Source: Ephydatia muelleri (Eukaryota > Porifera > Demospongiae > Spongillida > Spongillidae). From it: a DNA stretch of 64,000 nucleotides. The position numbers and the translations under genes are program-made. Below are positions 34,890 to 44,751 of this stretch, piece after piece. Numbering within the stretch: the stretch's first letter is position 1; each line of letters starts with the position of its first letter. The notes under the pieces were generated by a model. The model did no database searches, was not told the DNA's origin, and saw nothing but the letters and a program-made list of their open reading frames with translations. The DNA is taken from assembly GCA_013339895.1 (NCBI GenBank), contig JABACO010000014.1, forward strand, positions 2,151,652-2,215,651. The letters run 5' to 3'.

Positions 34890-36829
34890 ACTGTAGGTGT
34901 AGACTATGCGGTCGATAGCGGCGTACTGTATCGCAAAAAGGAAAAGGAAGGGGAAATGGAATTTCTTCGAGTTCCTAGAGGAGTAGAAGAAAGAGAACGA
35001 ATCCTTCATTCGTGCCACTCGTCCAAAGAAAGTGAGTATGATTAGCTCGATCCGTTATGGATTGAGATTAGCAGTGTCACTATGGTCAAAGAGGCCAATA
35101 GTAATAATAGCGCTTTTTATAGGTGGACACCTGGGAAGGGATAAAACAAGAGAAAAGGTTTCATCGAGGTTCTTCTGGAAGACGCTGATGAAAGATGTTG
35201 GATGAGTTTGTTAAGACATGTGATGTTTGCCAGAGCACAAATGGTGCCAAGTTTATGAAGACTGCAGTTTCTTTGCATCCCATACCTATACAACCTAGTG
35301 TATGGCATCAAGTAAGTTGTAATTTATTCTCTTAGAGTTTTTAATGCATGTACGCATCAATTTAGGTTGGTATAGATCTGATTGGTCCTCTCCCAAAAAC
35401 TGAGCGGGGCAACTGCTACATCATCACCCTAATTGATTACTTTTCAAAGTGGCCTGAAGCTGAACCTATAGCTGACAAGACTCCAAAGGACAGTGGCTGG
35501 GTTTCTGTATAAGATTATATGCAGGCAAGTACATATACATAAAAGCAGCATGTAACTTTTTTACAGGCATGGGTGCATGTTACTATATCAGATCAAGGAC
35601 GCGAATTTGTGAACAGAGTGAATCAGTGGCAAATGCAGTTCTGTTTCAAATGACTGGAAAATGGTTTGGTGGAACGTTTTCATCAAACCCTGCAACAATC
35701 CAATCAAGCTATGTAACGACAAGCAAAATGATTGGGATGATCTTTTAGACTCTGTTCTCTTCGCTTATACGTAATGTGCATTACAGTTTCTAAAATTTAG
35801 ACCACCTCTGTTTACTTGTGTTGGCTTGCAGAACCTCTAAACAGAAATCAACAATGCACACTCCATTTGAGCTGATGTATGGCAGGTACAGTACACTGTA
35901 CTCATTATATTTCTCTAAGACTGTATATATTTGCATCTATGTCTGTTGTTTTTGAGCTTATTGTATGTGCAGGCGCATGTTAATATATTTTGCTCTGCAT
36001 GTGATATTAAATGACACCATTTCTCATGCATGCATTGTTTACATATTCATGTATTCTTTCATTTGTTTTACATTTGTAATGGGATGATACATACATATTA
36101 TTTTAATACCGAAACAGAAAAGCAGTTTTTCCAATACAAGTGAATGCAGAATTTCCACCACACTGCAACACAAGTGACAATCTAAATCAACCGTTTGATG
36201 TGGACTTTTGGCTGCTTAGTAATGCTGCGTAATAGTCAGAAAGATCAGTGAAAGGGAGACAAACTTGTCAAAAGGTTTTTAGGGCCATATGCTGTTGAAG
36301 AGTATCTGGGGAAAGATGTCTACCGATTGAATAATCCTGGAACAGGGAAAGTATTTTTTTAATGTGTTATTGTTTGCAGATTGAAGGAGTTTTATTCTAG
36401 AAAGGTGTGGGTTTAAAATAATAAATTCTCTGATTTTGAATGATTATCATGAACAGCAACAGTCCACCCTGCCAGCCTCTCCTGCATGGAGAGCCACAGT
36501 CCACTCCACCAGTCTCTCCTGCAATTCCTTTTACTAGGAACATGAAAGCCATGATTAAGAGTGGAGACTGGCTTTCTGATGAGTACATGTATCTTGCTCA
36601 AGCTATTCTTCTAAAACAATTCCCTGCCATTGATGGCTGGCAATCAACTCTTCTAGCACAGATTGATGGGTTTATTCCTGCAACAAATGAATCAATTCAA
36701 ATTCATCTGGTATCTGGAAATCACTGGGTGACATCAAGCAGACTAGGCCATGAAGTAGTTGTCTATGACAGCAAATTACGTAGGGGAAAATTAAACTCCA
36801 CTCTTACTCACCAGCTCTGCCGCAGCTGA
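34890..36829 (+). pseudogene. Ginger-like DNA transposon: intron-split integrase plus Ulp1-like protease, degenerate
   Basis: In order: an H2C2 zinc-binding region (ILHSCHSSKE | SGHLGRDKTREK ... FVKTCDVCQ; 34890-35031 and 35123-35311); a DDE integrase core (VGIDLIGPLP, LIDYFSKWPEAEP at 35366-35520; ISDQGREFVN and NGLVERFHQTLQ around 35564-35700; WDDLLDSVLFAYT, then PFELMYGR at ~35830-35886); a post-integrase region (GPYAVEEYLGKDVYRL at ~36280); and a C48/Ulp1-like segment (WLSDEYMYLAQ ... QFPAIDGWQS ... SGNHWVTSS ... VVVYDS; 36540-36829). The blocks are separated by GT-AG introns. A one-base insertion near 35196, a shift near 35495 and several stops show it is dead. Gypsy-type integrase with introns and a Ulp1 or OTU protease is the known pattern of Ginger1 transposons. 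A host gene derived from such an element is less likely given the damage. Confidence 0.7.
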
Positions 36830-36839
36830 ACTACTACGG

Positions 36840-37195
36840 TTTCACTGTACGTTATTCATTCTGTAGGCGGTATAGCTGTAGTTTAGTCCATTGCTAATGC
36901 AATCTCTGCGGTCGGGGGCTTTGTCCAAGGCTATGAACAAGATAGGCTTCGGTATAATGAAATGATTAGCTATCCCCCAATTATATACCCCAGCGTTGCC
37001 ACCAACGTTACCGCCGCGACTACCCGCTGTCGGAATATGGCTCCGAGTCTAGCGACTCGTCCTATAGGTTACAAATACACGGTCATATCATATGAGCTCG
37101 AGCGTTGCCATATGTGCCAGAGATAATATAGTACACCATCTCTGCTAGTATACAAAGCACGCAGAATCAATAGTGAGCAATTATTGATTTCGTAC
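36840..37195. repeat. Inverted copy of the 'gtcgctagactcggagt' dispersed repeat
   Basis: 36985-37125 is the reverse complement of the repeat seen after the first exon in units A-C. This copy lies outside the duplication units, supporting an independent mobile element. Confidence 0.6.
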
Positions 37196-37199
37196 ATCA

Positions 37200-37490
37200 T
37201 TGCGCCGTAAATCATTAAAGCATAGGTACTTTTACGCCTTTGCGACTTCAGTAGATGGACTTTTACATCGGAAAGCTGAGCAGTTCCTTAAGAGAATGGC
37301 AACACGTGTTGCAAGCAAATGGAAGAAATCTTATGTACAAACTGTGGCTACACTGATCAGAGCATTTTGCCATCATCAGAGCAGCCAGCCTATGCCTAAG
37401 GGGTTCCAGAGTAAAGTGGAGAAGTGGCCTGGGCTTTGAGGATGGAACCCGATCTAGCATTGAAACAGTCCGAACCATAAATGTAGGTAG
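37200..37490 (+). pseudogene. Fragment of reverse-transcriptase element C-terminus
   Basis: The frame reads SLKHRYFYAFATSVDGLLHRKAEQFLKRMATRVASKWKKSY in short blocks, then IRAF and KVEKWPGL. This is the typical distal end of the same retroelement class as the 12331 and 21839 copies, downstream of their HSKR motif. It is a short remnant. Confidence 0.6.
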
Positions 37491-37499
37491 ATATTGCAT

Positions 37500-38145
37500 T
37501 TTAGTTATTTGTTTCGACATTTTGTAAAGTTGTGCAATGTTTATTATTATAAATGCATTACCACTTTGATTTTCGACCGATCCAGCTACGCGTACGCGAA
37601 TGTAAATATGCATGGATTGATTCTAAACTTTCAAGGGTAAAGGTAAGGTGGCCTCGCTTTGGAGAGGGAGGGTCGTTCGAACCCATAACCCCCCCACCAC
37701 CACCACCATCCGCCCATGCTATTAGAACTTTTGGATGGAATGGTGTGTATAGACTCTGAAATTGCATTCTAAACAAAGCACCCTTTGTTATGGGGGGCAG
37801 GTGTGATTATGTAATGTGAGTGGCATGTTATTGGTTACGCTTTTTATGCTTCGACAACTCGTTAGAACTTTGGATGTGATGGTCTGCAGGTACATGCAGA
37901 CTCTGAAGTAGCAATCCAACTGAGCACTTTTCTTCATGGGAGGTTGTGCAAGGGATGTGATTCTGACATGTGAGCCAATTTTTTTCCATGAGATCGCTTT
38001 ATACAGACCCTGGAACTACTGAGAAGCTACAAATATGCTGCTTTGAAGAAAGACTTAGAACGCAGCGGATATAGAATAGGGGACATCCATGTCCTCTGTC
38101 CTGTGCACTTTGCACACAAACAACTATATTCCAAACTGATAATCA

Positions 38146-38189
<44 letters not shown>

Positions 38190-38830
38190 TGTGCTATTAC
38201 ATAGATAGTGCCATGCAGCTGTTTTGTATGGTATACAACCAATGACCTACAATACAGCTGGAATGTAAACAAGCCATATATGGAAACGATCATGATGCTG
38301 AATATAATAGTCGTGAATCTATTGTAATACTTTTGCATGGAACTAAAGTTTACTGTAACTAGACATTAAGCTTTTAGTATATACAAGAATGATATATTTG
38401 CATAAGCATCTCTTGTAGATATGGAATCGTTTTCGCGAAGGGACCTAATGCTTACATTATAGTACGCACTATAGAAATGTAACGCTTGCGTTGAAATATA
38501 TCATAAAAAATGGCTAATTACAAATTCAGAGCCTTACAACTCCATGATAGATATTCCGATTCTCAGTGCGTGAGAAGCAGTGTGCAGAGGACATTTCAGA
38601 CTTCTGCAATATCAACAACAACAAAACTGAAATCACATGCATTAGGTCCCTTTTCGCGGAAACGATCCCATACATTTGTATTATTGCAAATATTTCAAGC
38701 ATGTTGGTATGTACATGTGTTTCAGATTAATGTATATGCATCATCATGATGCATGAACGCATGATATTGTTTTGTTTTTGTTTTTTGTTTGTTTTTTTAA
38801 GTGGACGTTTACGCTTGAATATATGAACAA
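37500..38830. other. Non-coding interval with (CA)n and a dispersed repeat
   Basis: Contains a pure (CA)n at 38147-38188 and a second copy of the 14930 repeat at 38465-38655. A C-rich CCACCA tract is at 37689-37710. No gene is recognised. Confidence 0.5.
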
Positions 38831-38833
38831 GAT

Positions 38834-39415
38834 TGTACACACGTAACGTTTGCGTCCTCTGGTCTAGTTATGAAGTATATATGTAAGTGCTAGCTTTTAA
38901 ATGTAAGTCCGGTTCGAAACTTATTTGTACTCAGTAGTAGCCGATCGATCGATTGACATACTAGTACAAAGTACGAACGGCTCACTTGGCTCACACATAT
39001 GTGACGAGGGATGCTTTGTAGAGTAATTGCATCGTCATTAGCTACAGTCTAGCTATAAGATTGGGTTTTGTGCGCTCAATCGTTTGTTTATGTATAACAC
39101 CCCCTCGATCAAATTACGTAAGGATTAAGCGGTGTTAGTTTACAAAGTCACTGGACGATCAGCGGGACGTTATGTCGGAACAGACTGTTACGTGATTGTA
39201 CATACGTAACGTCTGCGTCCTCTGATCTAGTATAAAGTATATAAGTGCTACATAGCCTGTAATGTAAGCCGCTTCGAAACTTTTGTTCAGTAGTAGCCGA
39301 TCGATTGATTGACATTAAAGTACAAACAGCTCACTTGGATCAAAAAAATGTGACGGAGGGATATGCTTTGTACAGTAATTGCGTTGTCATTAGTTACAGT
39401 ATAGCTATAAGATTG
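38834..39415. repeat. Direct repeat of ~220 bp, two copies
   Basis: 38834-39060 and 39197-39415 share 'gtaacgtttgcgtcctctgg', 'agtagtagccgatcgat', 'acaaacggctcacttgg' type segments and 'agctataagattg' in the same order. About 135 bp separates them. No coding potential is seen. Confidence 0.75.
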
Positions 39416-39704
39416 CAAATTTACGTAACAAAAACAACAACAAGTTACAAAACCCAGGCTCATCATACAGTCACACTCATACATGCATGTATGCTAGTTT
39501 AGAAACGTTGACACCTTTAAATAAATAACTATGTAAGTCTTACCATCAAGAATAGGAAAGGCTAAACTGACCACGCACAGGTACTAGTGGGGTTGAGAGA
39601 GCTAAGCGTGGTGTACGCCCCTCAACCACCCCCACATGACATATCATCATGTGCACTAGAGTGGTTATGTGACCAATGTGTAGACTTGCACCTCCTATGA
39701 GAAA

Positions 39705-39705
39705 A

Positions 39706-39773
<68 letters not shown>

Positions 39774-39850
39774 ACGCACTCACACACACACATACACACA
39801 CACTCACACAACACATACTCACACAACATACACACACATACACACATATG
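39705..39850. repeat. CA microsatellite at the start of unit B
   Basis: A (CA)n tract of ~65 bp is followed by interrupted CA/ACT units. A shorter version lies at 48806-48870 in unit C. Confidence 0.9.
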
Positions 39851-40126
39851 CAAGCAATGACACAATATAGCATTAGTTGCAATGACAGTGCAAGTGCAGG
39901 AACCTATCAATAACCCCTTTACCAGTGCACGAACCCATCAATAGCTCTATTAGTGCAGGTTATAAGTTCAGGAACAATAGCCCCCTTTTTTTTATTACTA
40001 ACGCAGGAGTCTATCAAATGTTACCAATGCGAACCTATCAAAATGCAGGAGCTCCTCATCCTACACAACATGCAACACATACACACATACACACACATGC
40101 ACACACAATACACAAGCAGCCAGCAC

Positions 40127-40214
40127 CTTGTAACTTCTTTTCTCGATTGCGTTGAGGTCTTTTGCCCACTCCTTCAGCAAGAACTTGAGAGACTTGAGGA
40201 AGATGTAGGAGTCC
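40127..40214 (-). pseudogene. PRPF18-like exon fragment, unit B
   Basis: Minus strand reads DSYIFLKSLKFLLKEWAKDLNA in short blocks, then IEKRSYK, ending at a possible donor AAG|GTGCTGG. It is closer to PRPF18 (KELNA, KRS) than the unit A fragment. No further exons are seen. Confidence 0.45.
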
Positions 40215-40673
40215 TTTTGGTCTCTCCTTTGTACATCACCTCCATTAGCTCCAGTTGTGTGTAGCGTATTACGATATGTACATGTATGTGTGTAGTCTGG
40301 AGTTACTGTATTCAGGTGTATATGTGATGATGGTACAGTGATGATGTGTGTGGTGAGTGTGGTGATGGTGCTTGCTGATAGCATGCACGTATTGCCCCAT
40401 CAGGACACACAGCAGTAAAGCAACAAACAATATTAAAACACAAATAATACACATGCACATGTACATACACAGAGACATATACTTAGGAACACATACATAT
40501 ACAACACACACACATGTTGCCCCTCATACCGTGATCTGTTCCAATGTCGTCCTGTCTTATTAACTTGTATTTAGCCTTAGAATGTGCCAACAAACACTAC
40601 TTTGATTATGAGCATCCATTATGAGTTTTTCATTTAGTTTTTTGAGTTATGGCTAAATTATTCATCAATACAG

Positions 40674-40937
40674 GATTGTTAAGGTCACGTGATGCGCATC
40701 ATATATATGCAACAGAACCGTTACAGCACGTCAGAACGAATAGATTGAGTTCTTTGTTTGGACAGCAGGTTTAACGTGAAAGGTGAGAAGGAGGTGAATA
40801 GATTGAGTTCTTTTGTTTGGACAGCAGAATAACCATTGAGTTTTTTTGTTTGGACAGCAGGTTTAACGATTGAGTTCTTTTGTTTGGACAGCAGGATTAA
40901 CGTGAAAGAGGTATCCAGACACGACCTTACACCTCAG
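40674..40937 (+). promoter_or_regulatory. Promoter and noncoding first exon of kelch-GTPase gene B
   Basis: TCACGTGA at 40685-40692 is followed by ATATATAT (40701-40708). A leader with four 'tttgtttggacagcag' units runs to the donor CTCAG|GTAAGC (40937/40938). The next plausible acceptor in the gene is TTCTTTAG before 42972, nine bases upstream of the start codon. The intron would be ~2.0 kb. Confidence 0.55.
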
Positions 40938-41511
40938 GTAAGCCTATCTAACTGTGGCCCTTCTTGCAAATGGCAACGTACGAGCTCATGCGATATTATA
41001 TGTAGCCTGTAGGGCAACGAGTCGCTAGACTCGGAGTCACATTCCGACAGCGGGTAGTCGCGGCGGTGACGTTGGTGCAACGCGGGGGGTGCGTCGGGAT
41101 AGAATGCGTAATTTTATTCATAACCCGGGGGACAACGCTCCCTTGCCGCATCATCGTGAATCCATAGTTGAATGATGGGAACGGATCACGTGCGCAATTT
41201 GCATTATCCTCGTGCAGTATCAATTAACACTTTCTTAGCTACCACGTAACAGGAACTTTTTGAAGAGCACTGTGTTTGATTAGTTTGGAATCTTTCTTTT
41301 GCCTCCTGTGACTTGCCTGAGCGGTACAGATAAAGAAATGCGTGTCTCTGACAGTAAACGTATAGAGACGCGCGTGTTTTTCATTAAACCCACGTACCGA
41401 TGCCTTTGTGGGCGTATAGGAAACGACAACTTCGTCTTTGTAGCTATATTGATGCAGAGTAAAGTAGGTCTTTTAGCGACAAATGGAACTAAATAGTGCA
41501 ACTAAATAGGC

Positions 41512-41840
41512 TTTGTGCGCACAGGAAAAAAAATGGGTCGAATCAAGTTTCGATTTCATAAAGGATTTTATACTCTATAAAATCACTGCGTGATTGAACA
41601 GACACGTGTGATTTGTACTGTTCAATTACGTAAAGGCCGGCATACACGGGCCGATTTGTCGCATGCAACTCAAATGAATATGGACAAATGTTCCGCAAAC
41701 CATCAGTAAACTAAACAATTACGGAAGTTTTACCCATATTCATTCGAGTTGCATGCGACAAGTCGGCAGGAAGTCGCCCCGTGTATGCCGATCTTAATGA
41801 TTCCAAAATGATTCTACGCGTTTATTTTCCAGTGTGCCTG
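41512..41840. mobile_element. Insertion with nested MITE, unit B only
   Basis: Relative to unit A this ~320-bp piece is extra. Its ends resemble each other inverted (cacaggaaaaaaaatgggtc and cactggaaaataaacgcg). Inside lies 41633-41795, a 163-bp foldback element with ends aaggccggcatacacggg and, inverted, aagatcggcatacacgggg, and an inner stem gtcgcatgcaactc. Target duplications are not clear. Confidence 0.6.
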
Positions 41841-41884
41841 TAACGCACTTCGTACACTCATAAACGTGGCAATTAGCCATCTGG

Positions 41885-42180
41885 ACCAGGAGCGTAGGAA
41901 GCATGGGGGCAGCGGGGGCAATTGCCCCTCTCCCCCCCCCCACCTTTATCATAGTGGTACAAATTACTATGTATGAATGCGTATACAACGTCAACATGTG
42001 CGCACGCTGTACATGTAAATTAGTATGCTCAAAACACGCGCACGCGTATTCGTTATCGTGACACGTGACAGCAAGTATTGTGTTGAAATTGCCAACGGAA
42101 AAAATACTTCGGCAGTACAGTTCACACTGGGTTTATATTTATTTGCCCCCCCCCCCCCCCCCCCCCCCCCCAACTTTAAA
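41885..42180. repeat. Palindromic 'gggggcaattgccc' repeat and C run, unit B
   Basis: Same elements as 30590-30955 in unit A: 'gcgtaggaagcatgggggca', the palindrome, then a long C run at 42147-42171. Confidence 0.65.
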
Positions 42181-42980
42181 TACCTTCCTACGCGCTAGTG
42201 GACATGTGTAGTTGTGGCGTGCAGCGTGTGCTGAGGCCCATTTTGCTTATTCGTGTTTACTGATTTTATGATGGAACTGGTGGTATGGATAATTTACTAT
42301 CTACAACAAGAGCTATTCGCCCGCAACTAACAGTATGTCAAAATCTTCATCCCATACTGTGTCCCTCATGATTGACTGTTTGTGAGTGGTAGTGAACAGG
42401 CAACCATAGATTACCTGTCCTCTCTTGGAGGACTGGGACTAGGTTTCTGCATGTGTAAATTGCAATCAAGCGAAATTTCTATACATATAGTCTAAATGGA
42501 ACGTTTGTCAATTTCTTTTCTTCACTTTCTATGATGTGCAATCATTTCAGGTTGTCTGGTTGTCTAGACGATAATCATGTTTTTAAGCAAGTTTAATAGT
42601 GGTTCACGTCTACAATGCATTGGCTTCTTGGGTGGACATACCCCTTAGTAGAAGGGAAGGGTACTCCTCCCCTCTCCCCCCCCCCCCCCTTTGCTTGTAG
42701 AGAAGTGTACTCCTCCCCTCTCACACCCTCCCCCTTGCTAAGAGGGAAGAATACTCCTCCCCTCTCACACCCTCCATGTGGTGACAGGTACATGCGCTTG
42801 TTTCTATGTTCTCAATGGAACAGTCGGTTTGTTTATTGTGCAGTGCACCCACGCATTCATGATATGCATGTGACCAACAGGTTTGGGTTACATGTGGGTG
42901 TGTGGTTATGTGGTGTTGCATGCTGTCCAGTGTTCTCTTTGAATTAACTATTAATAATTTCTTTTCTTTAGAACATTAAA

Positions 42981-44709
42981 ATGTTGAGATTCAATACTTG
43001 TCCAAATGTACCTGAGTCAGGGGGTCGAAGCTGTGGTGATGGTGGTGGTGGTCTAGTGAAGTTGGATGGTAGGGTGGTGTGGGGAGTAAAACTAGGTTTG
43101 TATAGTTATGATCAAGTGAAATCCAAGTGGGTTAGAATGGCTGATGGCGGCGATTTGGGGGCCAGACTAGCTATGTGTGGAGACCAGCTAGTACTGGTTG
43201 GAGGTTGGGATGGGAGTGTCAATAGTAAGAAGGTGAAGGTGTTCAATGAAGGAAAGTGGTCCACCATGCCAGAGGTGATACCAGACATGTTGGTAGGGTG
43301 CGAGTGCTCCTGCATACTCAGTGTTAGTGAAGGTGGTATGGTGGTGATGGGAGGGCTTGGTGTTGGAGGGAGAGACGTGAATGATGTTCAGGTGTTTGAT
43401 GGCAAGGCAAAGACCTGGCACAAAGGACCGTCACTTCCTCTACCAGTTAGGTCCATGTCGGCAGTGGTCCACGGGGACCTAGTCTTCGTGATGGGAGGTT
43501 GGGGCATGAAGAGAGCAGTATGGTGTGCAAAGATTCATGACCTCGTAAGCCATTGTGCATTGTGTAGCATCTCTCTGTACCTTTGTTTTGTATGTATGTG
43601 TACATGTAGGTACAACAAATGTAGCATTTGTATATGTACATACAATAGATACACAAACACCTACATTTTAGCACATCACATGCACGGATGCATATATGCT
43701 CCAATGTACGTGCACACTCACATGTGGCCACATCTGTGCCTATTCTCACCCCACATATGTGCACACATGCATGCACTAGACTTCTGCACAAACCTGTGAC
43801 ACACAGCAATCTATCTGGGTAAGGCTACCAGATGTACCCTTCCACTATTCATCAGTATGTGCGGTTGATGGTTTGCTTCTTGCAATTGGAGGAGGAGAAA
43901 GCATCATTGGAACTAACAAAACCTCTGCAATCTATGCCTTCCATTGTGGTGATCGGAAGTGGGTGCATGTTGGAGACATGCCGTTTCAGTGTGACATGGT
44001 GGACACACTATTATCAGGAGGAGGGCTGCTGTGTGTTGATGGAGTCAGCCAACAGGTCTTCAAGGTGGAGGGTAAGTTCTCCTGTAATGAAATTGTATTA
44101 ATCACAGTACTTCCAGGTCTGTCAAACATCTGCCCCATCACACTAAACACAAACAATGGAAATGAAAGGTAAGCATGTGGAGATGGTGGACTGTTAGGTG
44201 TATGTAGTGAAATGCATATTTTCTTCTGGGTCTGGTCTGGGAACTGAGACTATAGGGGTGAGGAGCCACACCCACCCACCCACTCAAAACAAAATCTGTT
44301 ATTTTTGGGTAATATCCAGTCACGATTAACCTCCCCCACCCTCCTTTACCCCTGGTGACCATTTCACCCACTTGTGCAATGGAATGAGACATGTTATGAA
44401 GGGGGAGAGAGAGGGAGGGAGGGAGGAGAGGGAGGGAGGAGAGGGGAGAGGGAGGGAGGAGGGATGGAGGGAGGGAGGGAGGGAGGTAGGATGGAGGTAG
44501 GAGGGAGAGGGAGGTAGGAGGGAGGGGAGTGGGAGGAGGGAGTGGGAGGAGGGAGGAGTGGAAGAGGTGGGAGAGAGTACAATTGCACCCTTTGAACCCA
44601 GTGGTTTTGCGCCTGAAACGCAGTCCATGTTCAACACTTGCCTTTAAAGTCGCTTTCTAATGGATTTCGTACTAGGCATGTCCTACTCACCCTCTAGTGG
44701 TAAATGAGA

Positions 44710-44751
<42 letters not shown>

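Noticed and set aside
42615..42947. Conserved frame upstream of the kelch exon in units B and C
   Set aside because: It is pyrimidine-rich intron DNA ahead of the acceptor; the length and frame are not kept between copies.
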